Source of the DNA: Flammulina velutipes
Taxonomy: Eukaryota; Basidiomycota; Agaricomycetes; Agaricales; Physalacriaceae
Length of the DNA stretch: 64,000 nt
Direction of reading: 5' to 3'
Assembly: GCA_011800155.1 (NCBI GenBank)
Contig: CM022371.1
Coordinates: forward strand, 1,612,001 to 1,676,000
The position numbers and the translations under genes were made by a program. A model generated the notes under the pieces. That model did not search any database. It worked only from the letters and a program-made list of their open reading frames with translations, and was not told the origin of the DNA. Below are positions 12,165 through 24,690 of the stretch, piece by piece (within the stretch, counting starts at the first letter, position 1; every line of letters begins with the position of its first letter).

Positions 12165-12281
12165 GATGGTGTGACGGCTACTGTACTTTAGGTGGCTGTG
12201 TACACTGTTTGGATCAAACGACGCTGGACGCCATCGCGCTTACGCATTTCCAGCGACGCGTCACTTTCACCAACGCCCATC
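12165..12281. promoter_or_regulatory. Shared bidirectional promoter VPS52/RPN11
   Basis: Only 117 bp separate the two opposed ATGs, so both core promoters must sit here or overlap the genes. GGTGGC at 12191-12196 is a partial match to the proteasome control element GGTGGCAAA, but that element is documented for ascomycete yeasts and the match is short. Confidence 0.5.
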
Positions 12282-13452
<1,171 letters not shown>

Positions 13453-13473
13453 TCATATTTGTACCATTTCCGT

Positions 13474-14207
13474 CTACTGCATCTGGTTAATCAAGGCTGG
13501 GTTTACGACTGACTGTATACGTTTACTGAATGAGGGGATAACACCCATCATTTTTGCTCTGCGGACTGCTTTGCCGATACGTCGCTGGTTCTTCCGTGTA
13601 AGCTTGGTGATATAGCGGGGCTGGATTTTTCCGAGGTCGGTGATAAAGTGGTTGAGCACATTTGGAGTGCAGGCGAAATCCAGAGGGTCGAGATTGAGGC
13701 GGTGGAAGAGGTCTTCTCTGCTGGCTTCTGAACGCCCAGGTCCGACCTTGGGGGTGGTTGGGGCACGGCGGATAGGTTCTTGGCGGGATTTGTAGCTCAA
13801 GTCGTATGGGCGAATGATCTAGACAGTATGAGTGAACAAAGCCATGCCACGCCGACAGTGCTCACGGAGGTGGGGGGAAATTTTCTAAAGGTGGAGGGCA
13901 TTTGCATGTCAACGGCACCAGCCTCGCTCATTTCTATGGAAAAAATTATAACTTGAAGCAGAGAGAGAGAGTTGGACTGACTCGGGGCGCTGTCATCGTC
14001 TGTTTGAGCGCGTTCATTGACTTCTTGGTCGAACATGTCTGCCGCATCGTGAAGCACTTCTGTATTTCTCGAGTCGTACGCGGATGGCGCGCCGGCAAAG
14101 CGAGGGCGGGCCGTCGAGAATGCGCGCGCAAAATTTGGCTGGCGGGTGATGATGGCGCGAAACATACCGCCGCTGTGACGGTGACGTAACATCACGGTCC
14201 CGCTCAT
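13474..14207 (-). CDS. RSM18: Mitochondrial small-subunit ribosomal protein bS18m
   Basis: Mitoribosomal S18 family protein. The C-terminal exon holds the family core: LDFACTPNVLNHFITDLGKI, then PRYITKLTRKNQRRIGKAV and RRAKMMGVIPSF. The N-terminus from the ATG at 14207 (MSGTVMLRHRHSGGMFRAII) is rich in Arg with FARAFSTARPRF, a typical mitochondrial targeting peptide with a cleavage-like RAFST. Internal methionines in the first 15 residues leave the exact start open. Two introns fit: one after DDDSAP (before KMSEAGAV) and one before IIRPYDLSYKSRQEP. Convergent with RPN11 and divergent from the RIM15-like kinase. Confidence 0.85.
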
Positions 14208-14541
14208 ATGGCTGGTGACCAGTCGACTGCTTATTTTCTTGGACTCGAGGACCGAACTGGCTCGGTCCAGCGCATATATCCAGAGTTTTGAGTTAGTGCA
14301 GTAAATAATTCGAGGAAATATAATACTCAAGTTGTCACGGTAAAGTCTGGCCCTGGTCCACCTTGCCTCTGACCACCACCATCGTTGTCGTCGCCGTCCA
14401 ACGCCCTCGTCTGCATCTCCTTTCAATGTCGTCTTGATACATCTATTCCATCTCATCAACGCTTTATTCTCTTTCTCTTCTCTCTCTTCCTCCTCGTCGA
14501 CCTTCGACAAGCCTTATCCAAGCTGACCACCCTTCATTCCC
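14208..14541. other. Intergenic promoter region S18/RIM15
   Basis: 334 bp between opposed starts. The right half (14340-14540) is strongly C/T-rich, as expected for the leader of the kinase gene. No gene seen. Confidence 0.5.
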
Positions 14542-17500
14542 ATGTCGGATTCCGGCTTTCACTATCGTCAGCCGCCCAGTCCTCTCATTTTCACTCCAGA
14601 TTCTGTCCTGTCACCACCGGCCGCGCCGTCTAACCATCCATCTGGCGGCTCTAACACCGTTTCCATGCCTTTCGTACGGAGACATGTAACGAGGCGTCTA
14701 AAGGCAGCAAAGGCAGAATGCGACAAGGAACTGCAACGTGTCACCAACAACATCACCTCCTTCTTCGAGGAGCGCTTGCGCGAAGGAGATCATGAGACAG
14801 ATCGTGATGGTAGAGAGCGGGACAGAGATAGAGATTCTCAGCCAGGAGACTATGACCAGTATGCCTACAGCGTTGCTGATCTTCGCAACGACCTTTTCGC
14901 CGACGAATCCAGCTCGGACGGGGGATACGAAGCCGAACTCGAATTTGGCAGCCGCCATAGCCGTCAAGGTTCGTTTCTTGCTCGCAAGCCGTACCCCAAA
15001 ACTCCTTCCTGATACCCACCTTTAGCTTCCGCTTCTTCAATGAGCCCCGGACCTTCTCGGCGACAGACAAATTCATGGGATAAACAACCGCTTAGTTCAT
15101 CCGTATCTTCAAGCGGTATCGCATCTAGTCCAGCAAGTTCCATCATCGTTCTTCCCGATGCTCCGTTAACTCGCAAGCAGGCTACTACTGCTCCTGCGCC
15201 CACCTCTTGGGCTACACAGGGTCCCTCACGAAGATTGTCACGCACTATCCATATTCCTACCCGTCCCACCCGATCTGGTCAGAGCTCGCGTTCCACCTCA
15301 CGCTCACGATCTCCACTGCCAAATCTCCAAACTCACTCTTCTTTCGCCGACTATCCGCCCCCCAACAATCGTCGTTCCTCCCGCATCATCGTCGATGATC
15401 CCGTGGACCCAATTATGACGGCCCTGTACGAGATAATTGCGGTGGCAACCGACGTGACGGATATGTCTATCGCTCAACTCACTGCTCAACCGAAAGCTTG
15501 CGAATCTCTCGTTCAACGCGTACAGAATATCGGCAAGGCTTGGGATGAACACCCCGACTGGCATGGGCGCAATTGGTACGTGCAGGTGCTTCTCGCCATT
15601 GCAGGACTCAGTCGTGTCGTCGAGTGGTGGGAGGCCGAAAAGCAGTTCTGGAACTTTGATGACGACGACGAGATGGATGAGCCTCTAACCTTTGTGATGA
15701 AGCCAGCGGACGAGTCTGTTCCGCCTGCACCTACGCCAACGTCTCGCCGACAGGATCACGAGCTGGAAGGGTTCAGGTTGAACCCAGAAGATCAGTACGG
15801 TCATCGTATGTCTAGGACGACTAGCCAAACCAAGCGGCCTCGCGAAGACCATCTAAGGCCATTTCCTTCTCCCCTCAAGGAAGCCGAGGAGCGAGCTTCA
15901 CCAAAGCCCAGTGAGAACGCAGAGTCCGCTCGGGTTTTGGCGACAGAACGGCTGCGGCTTCAGGCCGAGACTGCTCAGAACCAGAATATTGTCTTGGAGC
16001 TAAGCTTGGATGGGGACAGGTTCATTTGGGTGAATTATGCTTGGAGCATTGTTGTTGGGTACGTTTCGAAAGTTGACCAGTGACATGTCATCTGATCTCT
16101 ACCTTTTCCAGCTCGGATCCAGAAGAGTTAATGGGAAATCGAGTGTCGGAGCTCATTCATCCGGCCGACGCTCACGTTTTCCAAGTAGCGACTCAGCAGT
16201 TGCTAGATGATGATTCGCATACCGTTGAGGCCCAGTTTAGGCTTCGCTTGGACCGCGAAGAGGAGAGGGAACCTCCAATCGGACAGACGCTCTACCAGCG
16301 GATGGAAGGGAAAGGCATGCTCATGATCGATCGTGAGGAAGGTGTAGCCACCCATACCATGTGGGTCGTGAAGCCCATTGCTCCTCCCCGCTTTGAACAC
16401 GACTCGCCTGCAATCACGCTTGTGGCTGCCGGGGATATCGACCCAGAAGAGCTCCCTTCGTCCGCAGCGTTGGAGAACCCCGTTCCCGAGTCATGCGCTC
16501 CTGTAGAAGAAGACGAGACGGAGAACCTTTTCCCATTCAACGAGCCAATCTGCACCGACCCGATTCTATGTCGTATCTGCGAGTGCCACATCCCGCAGTG
16601 GTACTTCGAGAAACATAGCGAGACATGCGCGGAGACTCACAGGTTGGAGGCGGAGATATCTGAATGCAACGAATCCATTTCGGAGCTAAGGAATACTATA
16701 CGCGACATTTGCCTCACCTTGGACAGGTCTTCGCCTGTATCGACGCCGTACTATCGTGGAAAGCCTATCTTCTCCCCTTCATCCTCGCCCATCATCTCTT
16801 CCCCGCTTCAGCTTTTCCGTGTCAACAAGATGCAGCGGTTTGGGGTGAAGAAGATGCAGCGGCGACTTCTGGATCAGCTGGAAGACATCTTGCAGGTAGC
16901 ATCCGAGGTGTCTGTTCCGTCCCTCAAGGAGGAAGAATCGAAGGAGCCGATTGAACGCCAACGCCTTTTGTCTCCCACGTCGGAGCGGAAGATAACGCAG
17001 ATTCGTAACTGGTCGAAGCCTGGAACGGAAGACAACGCTCTCGGAATGCTCGTTCAGGACGCGGATCGCGTCATGCGCCAGAAGATTGACAATGTGGTTA
17101 GGATGCAGAACACTATCAGATACGCGGAGAAGATTTGGCACGAAGCTGAAGAAAAGGTCGGCGCGTATTTGGCCACGCTTGACGACGACAGTAGCGGGAG
17201 TAGCTGTTCGAGCGAAGAGTGCGATGATGAAGGTTGTTCTCATGACCGTCTTCTCACTGTGCCAGAGCACGTCCTATCTCCCACCGCGGAAGTAGAAGGC
17301 GACGACCATTCGAGCACTACCTCGGAATACGCTTTCAATGGCGAAGCTAACTCTTCGCCAGCTCCTACGCCGATGGCAGCACTTTCTCCCATTCCGTCGC
17401 GATCTCCAGAGCATTTTGCAGCTCCGTTGCCTCCACCTCCACCGCCGCCTCCTCCGCCTCCACCTCAACAGCGACCTCTGCATACTCGTTCTTCTACACC

Positions 17501-20426
17501 TTCGTCTATCTCCTCACCGCTGGCGCTTGCTGCTCCCATTGTTGCGCCATATCCGGAAGAAGCTGTTCCAGCTATGGATCTCGATTCCGGACCTCCCACC
17601 GTGAGAACTCGCAAGTCCTCGTCTAGTCTACTGCTTGATCCCAACTTGAATACTACGCCACCTGCTTCGCCACAGGTCATGGCTAGAGATGCGCCTGGTC
17701 GACAGCGTTCTATACGACGAGGTCACCGCCGTCATTCCATTGTCAACCATTCCTCGGGTGGTTCTTCTGCCCCTGGGGCCCCTCTATCTCCTCGCCAACC
17801 CTCTACTGCTCCTTTGACCCGTACTCAACCTGCCTCTATCAAAGACTTTGATGTCATTAAACCCATCAGCAAAGGCGCTTTCGGCTCTGTCTTCTTGGCC
17901 AAGAAGAAAGTGACTGGCGATTACTATGCTATCAAGGTTCTGAAGAAGGCAGACATGATTGCGAAGAATCAGATCACCAACGTCAAGGCTGAAAGGATGA
18001 TTCTTATGAAGCAGGCTGAGTCACCGTTCGTGGCTAAGCTGTACTTCACTTTCCAGAGCAAGGATAATCTGTACCTCGTCATGGAGTATCTAAATGGCGG
18101 AGATTGCGCTGCACTTATCAAGTCGTTGGGATGTCTCCCTGAGGAATGGACCAAGCAGTATATCGCGGAGGTTGCTCTGGGGCTCGAGTACCTTCATCAA
18201 CGTGGCGTTGTTCATCGGTGAGCTTCCCCTTCACACCATGGTGCATTTGTCCTAATCACGACTTGCAGTGATTTGAAACCTGACAACCTTCTCATCGACC
18301 AACACGGTCATCTGAAGCTTACAGATTTTGGTCTCAGTCGGATCGGTCTACTTGGTCGTCAAACTCGCGAAACCCAGGCTGGCCGACCCTACACTCGCTA
18401 CGGTTCCCGTTCCCGCCCGCCATCCATTGATTCTGCATATCTGTCGTCCCCTCTGGTGTATGCAGAGCCCGGAGGTTCGTATTTCACTCAGCGGACGCAG
18501 TCAATCCCGCGTCTAGGCAATTCCCCTTATCTGCCCCCAACAGATGATGTTAGCGAGTCTAGCGGATCCGAGTCTGTGATGGGATTCTATCCACGGCGAA
18601 ATGGCGGGAGGAGTAACGAAAGCCCCCTGCAATCGTTCGCTACGGAACTCACGACGGATTTGAGGTCTCATTCGTCCTCTAACCCCAATTCTCATGGCGG
18701 AACTCCACCAGGTGATCAGAAGTTTGTTGGTACCCCAGATTATCTTGCACCCGAGACGATCTTAGGTCTACGAGGAGACGATGCCGCTGTCGATTGGGTA
18801 TGTTCTTTCTCCTTGTAATCTACATAAATCTGAACCGTTTATTAGTGGGCTCTTGGTGTCATCACATATGAGTTTCTGTACGGGATTCCGCCGTTTCACG
18901 CAGAGACACCAGAGAAGGTGTTCGAGAACATCCTGTCCGGTCACATCGAATGGCACGAAGACTGGGTTGACTTCTCTGAAGATGCCCACGACTTCATGCA
19001 GCGACTCATGACCATCAACCCAAGGACACGCCTCGGAGCTAACGGAGCAGACGAAGTCAAGGCGCATCCCTTCTTTGACGGAATTGAATGGGACAAAGTC
19101 ACAACGACTGAAGCGGCTTTCATACCTCAAGTCACTGACCCGGAATCGACTGACTACTTCGATCCTCGTGGTGCCATTCCTCAGTTGTTCCACGACGATG
19201 ACCAGGTCGCTCTGTCGGGTCAGTCAGTCACGAACAGCCCAATCATCGATGCTTCTATGCCGCCACCTCCCATGCCTATCCCCACCTCTAGCCGTGACAC
19301 TGTTACAAGTTCAGCCAGCGACGACTTTGGTTCTTTCAGCTTCAAGAATTTGCCCGTCCTCAAGCAAGCGAACGACGACGTCATTCGCAAGTTGAAGACT
19401 GATCAAATGGTCCCTCTCACCCACGCAATCTCTGAAACCTCTGGCCTACACACTCGGCGACGAAGTTTATCTACCAGGTTAAAGAAGCCGCCTAGCGTAA
19501 TCACGAATGTGGATCCCAAGCCCAATACGACGAATCCGCCATCGCCAGCTACATCGACATCTTCTGTGGCTTCTTCTCCTTCACGTACCAGTACGCCTGG
19601 AAGTGCCGGTCATGGTCGGAAACCTTCTGAATATGGTCCCATAGATCGATTCAAGCTGAATCACATGGATAATGTTGACCGTCGCAACTCGATGCCCAGT
19701 CGTTTGCGTACAGCGTCTGTGTCAAGCGTAGGAGATGGATCTGGATCTGAGACGTGGAATTCAGCTGGACATGGTTCAATTGGTACGCCACCGTCTTCAG
19801 TGCATTCCATCGACTTGAGGAAAGGCCCGGATCCTAATGATCGTGCTGTTACCTGTCTACTGGCGGAGGATAACCCCATCACTGCCAAAATCATCGAAAC
19901 TCTGCTCATCCGGCTAGGTTGTCGATGTGTTGTGGTTGCCGATGGTTCAGAAGCCATCAGTGTCGCGATGGGCGATATTAGTGAGTGTTCATTACGAACT
20001 GGGCAATCTAAACGACTGACCTTTTTTGCGCAGAGTTCGATTGTATCTTGATGGACCTGCATATGCCAGTCCGTAAGTGTTGTTTATGAATTGTGAAAGG
20101 TCCGATATTGACGCCCGAGCTTAGTGGACGGTGAGGGTGCGGCGCGATACATCAAGAGCACCAACAGCAAGAACACGACGACACCTATCATTGCTGTCAG
20201 TGCGTACAGTGGGACCGATTCACCCGGGGACGGTAACAATCTCTTCTCGGCTTCGCTATCGAAGCCACTGCAAAAGGCAGACTTATTGTGTACGTGTTGA
20301 TATCCTCTGATTGCAGCGTGGACTGAATGATGTATAGGTGTCATGCGCCAACTTGGCTTCAAAACGACTACGATACCTGGCGGACCTGGTGCGACAAAAC
20401 TGACTGCATCTCACTCCATATCATGA
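14542..20426 (+). CDS. RIM15: Rim15-like protein kinase with PAS, zinc finger and receiver domain
   Basis: Greatwall/Rim15-class AGC kinase that, in fungi, integrates nutrient signals (TOR, PKA) for quiescence entry through endosulfine and PP2A-B55. About 1,840 residues from eight exons. Order: Ser-rich N-terminus; PAS-like domain near residue 465 (LELSLDGDRFIWVNYAW, joined to SDPEELMGNRVSELIHP); a C2HC finger near 638 (CRICECHIPQWYFEKHSETC); low-complexity region with a proline run; kinase from about 1063 with GAFGSV, AIKVLKKAD, HRDLKPDN, LTDFGLS and FVGTPDYLAPE. About 130 residues separate DFG from APE, the long insert typical of this family. A receiver domain closes the protein (LLAEDNPITAKI; ILMDLHMPV with the phospho-acceptor Asp; lysine in SLSKPL). 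All key residues are present, so both kinase and receiver look functional. Confidence 0.93.
17430..17465 (+). repeat. Poly-proline codon run inside the RIM15-like gene
   Basis: Twelve consecutive CCN codons code for proline, followed by Gln-Gln. The mixed third bases show it is not a simple DNA microsatellite. Probably a disordered linker or SH3/profilin-binding stretch. Confidence 0.8.
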
Positions 20427-20862
20427 ACCTCCACGTACCTCACGCTCGCTATGTCGCATTTATCTCATTCAGGGCTTTGTTTTTGCACCTATGCCACCAT
20501 TTTCTTTCGGTTCTATTCAAATTTGCATGCACTCCACTTTGTCCAGTGTCCACTAACTCCACACATCTTTCTCTTAGTTTTCCCCCTGCATTGTACGCTA
20601 TTTAGATTCATCCTGTGCTACTTGAATTGTTAGTTTATAGCAATCGTTATACATGTTTGTCGCCTGAAATGAGTAAGATTTGCGGCTGTGATTGAGGCTG
20701 TGAACTTCGTTTAGGGGAGCGACAAGAATCAGTTTAGCGCCGACTACCTAACGGAGTACCATCATCAGGCGTGTCTTTAGCGCTGGGAAGTATTCCTTGT
20801 TTTACATTGACGACGTGCTAAACGTCTTACTGTCGTCTACTGTGGGGAGTACGCGATAGGTA
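20427..20862. other. Intergenic region
   Basis: 436 bp between two same-strand genes; 3' UTR of the RIM15-like gene and promoter of the next gene. No gene seen. Confidence 0.4.
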
Positions 20863-22937
20863 ATGTACTCCTATGACAATGCTCCCGGTGAGCGCAGCAG
20901 CCAGTCGTTTATACAGGTCAGGTCTAATGTGGAGAGCACAGAATCGTTGCCATCCCCATATTTGCTGAATGGCGAAGAGAGGCGACATAGATCAGCCACT
21001 GCGCCTGTGGGCGCGACGCGACCACATCCCAATATCCTAAAGCCAGGCTACGCGCGACCTACGATTCACAAACCAACGTTGTTCTTTACCGAGATGCACG
21101 AGACTGCCGAGCCTCAGACAACGACTGCTGCATCTGTGCCTGTCCAACCCCAGTGGCCGTATGATTCGTACTTTGGCAGTCACCCACAGTCTGCTCCTGC
21201 GACTGTCGAGATGCCACGGGCTGAGCTGCCTTACCCGCCGTATCCCCAGGCTATGTTAAGCTCGTCTCCAGACACACCGACCATGGTTAGAGCGCCGGCG
21301 CTCTCCAGGTCACCGTCTACCAGTCAACAGGTCTTTCTCGAGACGCTGACTAACCAGGAGGAGGAAGACCTGGCGCGCGCGCTCGAGGAATCGATGCGCA
21401 TGAACTCGTATTCGTCTGCAGGCATGCTGTCATACAACGCAGTGCCTGGGCCATCCAAACCCCCAGCTGTATCTCACAGCCCAACACAGCTGTCCGACGA
21501 CGAAGCCTTGGCCAGAAAGCTCGCAGCAGAGGACGAGCCAGCCGTGTTCTCTCCTTCTCTTATCTCACAGGATGAAGAGTTTGCGCGCCAACTGGCTGCC
21601 CAAGAATTGGAGGAAGGGAGTCTACCACATTCGCCTGACCACAAGTACTTGACGGAAGATGAGGCATTAGCCAGGAAAATCGCTGCTGAAGAGGAATTAG
21701 AGAAGCGCAGAGCGGAGGAGCTCGAAAAGCGCAAAACAAAAGATACCCCGCCGATCCCTATCATCGACAAATCTCCTCCAGCATACCTCGACTCTGTCAC
21801 CCCTTCTACGAGTAGCAGCACCCAGCCTAGTCCGTCAATTCCAAGTACAAATTCATCTCTCTCTGCGGATCCAAATCTGTACCGCAGTAATTCTGCAAAG
21901 TCTTACGAGAGCTCATCTCTGACGTCCAGCGCGCGTTCCACCACTTCTGAGATCCCACCGGATTCGTCTCTAGAGTCAACTGTGACGTCAATCAACACAG
22001 GTGAACTCAGCGAAGACCAAATGGCCGTAGGCGGAAATCATTTCATTGACCTTGAGCTCCTTCGTGGCGTATGTGAGTTGCTTTGGGATGGGAATTCTCC
22101 GTTTAGATTACTGACCTATGTCTTTCCAAGCTATCGGATTTAGTCCACCTGCAATAACTCCGACATTAAAACAGATGGAGATTGTCATGCCCAATATCAT
22201 ATCCCTTCCTTACGGGAAGTGCCCCCCACTTCACTTTATGGCGCCGACATGGCGGCACATGCTCAAACTTATGGCCCGGCTCTCGGGGACTAGGATGGAA
22301 CCCACCGTGGAGGCCCTGGCAGCCAATAAGCATGACCTGTTCTTACGAACAGTCATCCAATTTGTACGGGCAAGTCATTAAAATCTTTCTCTGTGATGTG
22401 ACTCTTCTCATATTCACATAGCCTCACCATGCTTCTCTGGACTGGAGAACCGTCATATGGTTCACAATCGACCATCCAGTACCACCGTCCATCCCGAACG
22501 CACGGAAATATACTATAGGCGATGTCGATATGTTACCTTGGTCATACACATTATCGACACCTCCCAACCTCCTTCGAGACAGCGCGGAGACACCTATTTC
22601 GAAAACATACACTATACCATACTCCGATACTCTTCCGTACCCCAAGCTACCGATATCGTTTCCGAACCTTGCTCTGTACTTGCAAGCTGCGCTGGATGTG
22701 TCGCGCAGATTTGCGAGCGACAGCTCCAGTGGGAACCGCAAGCTGTCGAAGATGATGGACATCTGTTATCCCAGTCTGGAAAGATCGGACTCGGGGGAAC
22801 AAAACGAGCGGAGTGGGATGGGCGGATTGATTCGCAAGGCATTTGGCCGAGGAAAGAACGCCAATAAGCAAGGAAGAGGCGGGAATATGGATACGTACGA
22901 GCTGGTTACTCCATTCGTGCCAGACGAGTGGGGGTAA
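20863..22937 (+). CDS. Conserved fungal protein with repeated UIM-like motifs
   Basis: About 650 residues in three exons; introns at 22072-22131 and 22370-22421. The N-terminal third is disordered. Four short helices of the ubiquitin-interacting motif type follow: EEEDLARALEESM near 21357, DDEALARKLAAEDE near 21496, DEEFARQLAAQELEE near 21574 and EDEALARKIAAEEE near 21658. The first best fits the UIM consensus (acidic patch, Ala-x-x-x-Ser); the others have Ala in place of the conserved Ser. A Ser-rich linker leads to a folded C-terminal half (IGFSPPAITPTLKQMEIVMP, then HMLKLMARLSGTRMEPTVEA, and further LDWRTVIWFTIDHPVP) that I cannot assign. It ends with a Gly/Lys-rich tail. A role in ubiquitin-dependent trafficking is possible, but inferred only from the motifs. 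Confidence 0.75.
22370..22421 (+). other. GC-AG intron in the UIM-motif gene
   Basis: Donor GCAAGT after ...TTTGTACGG and acceptor CACATAG; joining gives FVRPHHASLDWRTV and keeps the frame open for another 170 codons. Second of three well-supported GC-AG introns in the window. Confidence 0.7.
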
Positions 22938-23159
22938 AAGCTTGTATGAATGTATTGTATGCGTACTTTTCACTGCTTCATCTTTGGATGGGAACGACTA
23001 CATACTTATCTGTGATTATCTATGTAGCCATTTTTGTTTGCCTTTCAAAGTTTGTGCAGGACCATACACGTGGTGATTAGGAACGAACAACGGAGGCTGG
23101 GCAAGTTGTTACGACGGATCAAAACCTGCATCCTTCCTCTTGTCATTACCATCCAAAGG

Positions 23160-24285
23160 ATGAAAAGCGAGTCCACAGTATGTTTCCCAGCTCCACAAGA
23201 GCTACTTTCTGACCGTGGAATATAGAAGACCTTCGACGACAATCTCCTTCACGAATATACAGACGAGGAGCTTCTCGTTTTCATAGAGAGGTCTCCGTCT
23301 GTCCCTGTCGATGATAATTTCTCTTCCCAAACGAGCATTCTCTCAGATGCATTCGTCGTGAAGCACAGTTTTCGATATAGAACCCGTTTTGCCGACGACG
23401 AAATTGAAGGTATTCGACTGGCATCGCGCATTGGCGTGCGCGCGCCAACCTTACACCGCGTTGTCCAATCTCCGAGCAATGAAGGAGCATACCTGATCAT
23501 GACACGCGTTCATGGGTCTGTCCTTGCAGACGTATGGCCTACTCTAAGCTTGTGGCGCACTCTCTGCGTGGCATTCCAGCTGGCGCGTTTTGTCCGCTTA
23601 ATGCGGTGCATTACGTCCTCCGTCGGCGGCAGTCTGTCCACTGGCGCCTCGCTGTGCGGCGCATTCGACGAAGACAAATACGGGCCTGCTCTGCACGTTT
23701 CTCCCAAGGATTTCGCAGAGTACATCAACTGGTGGACGAATCTCTCGCGTCCGCCATGCTTTCTTGCTTATCCGGAGCTGGCCATAATGCCTCGGGACAC
23801 GCACGTCTTCTGTCATATGGATCTTAATCCTCATAATATGATTATCGACGGAGACAATCAACTCTGGATCATCGACTGGCAGGATTGTGGGTTCTATCCT
23901 GCCTATATGGAACATGAGGGAATGAGGTGGACGTCACCATCGTGGGACGGGTCGCTGTCTTATTGGCGATGGCGTTTCTTTAGATGGATGGCAACAGGCC
24001 ATTATCCCAAGGAACTTCACGCTGTGAACATGGTTCGGAATCGATCCGTGACGTTTCCCCGAGCACGTCGGGGCTATCCGAGTGGGCGAGAAAGGTGAGG
24101 GATTATTTTACCAACCTTCCTATATTTCTGGATTCAAGGAAGCTCATAAACGTTGCAGCTTGCGAGAGAGGTACGCTCGACCTAGGCCGGCTTCCAGCGG
24201 ACTCGGAAGTATTCGGCAAGATCCTTTTTCTGTGGCGAGTCTTCCGCCAGTTATAGAACTGCCGATACCATTAGAACGGCCATGA
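23160..24285 (+). CDS. Aminoglycoside phosphotransferase (APH)-fold kinase-like protein
   Basis: Small-molecule kinase fold of a family greatly expanded in fungi; substrate unknown. Exon 1 is tiny (MKSEST, 23160-23177), intron 23178-23225, then KTFDDNLLHEYTDEELLVF. Landmarks: AFVVKHSF gives the N-lobe lysine, YLIMTRVHGSVL the hinge, CHMDLNPHNMII the catalytic HxDx(4)N loop, and LWIIDWQDCGFYP the metal-binding IDWxxxG. All catalytic residues are present. The frame meets a stop at 24098, but AAG|GTGAGG there is an excellent donor; an intron 24095-24158 would join a last exon ending at 24285. The shorter form ending at 24098 remains possible. In bacteria the fold gives aminoglycoside resistance; nothing here suggests that role. 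Confidence 0.8.
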
Positions 24286-24690
24286 GGACAGGTGCCTTCT
24301 ATTTCCAACATCGTGTTATTTCAATGGGTTTCAGTGGGACTTTTTCGCTGTTGGGCACGGGCAATATTTACTGAATAGTATGTTCTCCTCACACATGTTC
24401 ACATCGATTTCATACAGCTCGATACGCTCGCTCCACTAAAATATTGGGTCGTTTGTGCTATTCAAACCTGGCCAAGGCCTTCGATAGTTATCTTGATTAT
24501 CTGGTATTGCCTCCGTGAGTGTTTGTCCCGACTTTTGCTTGAATCTTGATGTCATCGTGCCGGATCACTCGTCGCCACACATACATATCCCGGCCATAGG
24601 TCCGAACAAACTTCATACAAGATCCTCACGGTTTTCATCATCGATGACTGACATTCTACCTCCTCCCCCTCTCGGAACCCTTCCTAAACA
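24286..24690. other. Intergenic region
   Basis: About 0.4 kb, no gene seen. The last 60 bp before 24691 are pyrimidine-rich, consistent with a core promoter for the next gene. Confidence 0.4.

Noticed and set aside
13797..14510. 237-codon minus ORF starting at 14510
   Set aside because: Only the part from 14207 downward matches the S18 gene; the upstream part runs through the CT-rich promoter of the kinase.
23160..24285. Antibiotic-resistance gene
   Set aside because: The APH fold is widespread in fungi with unrelated substrates; multiple-exon fungal gene structure and no transfer signs.
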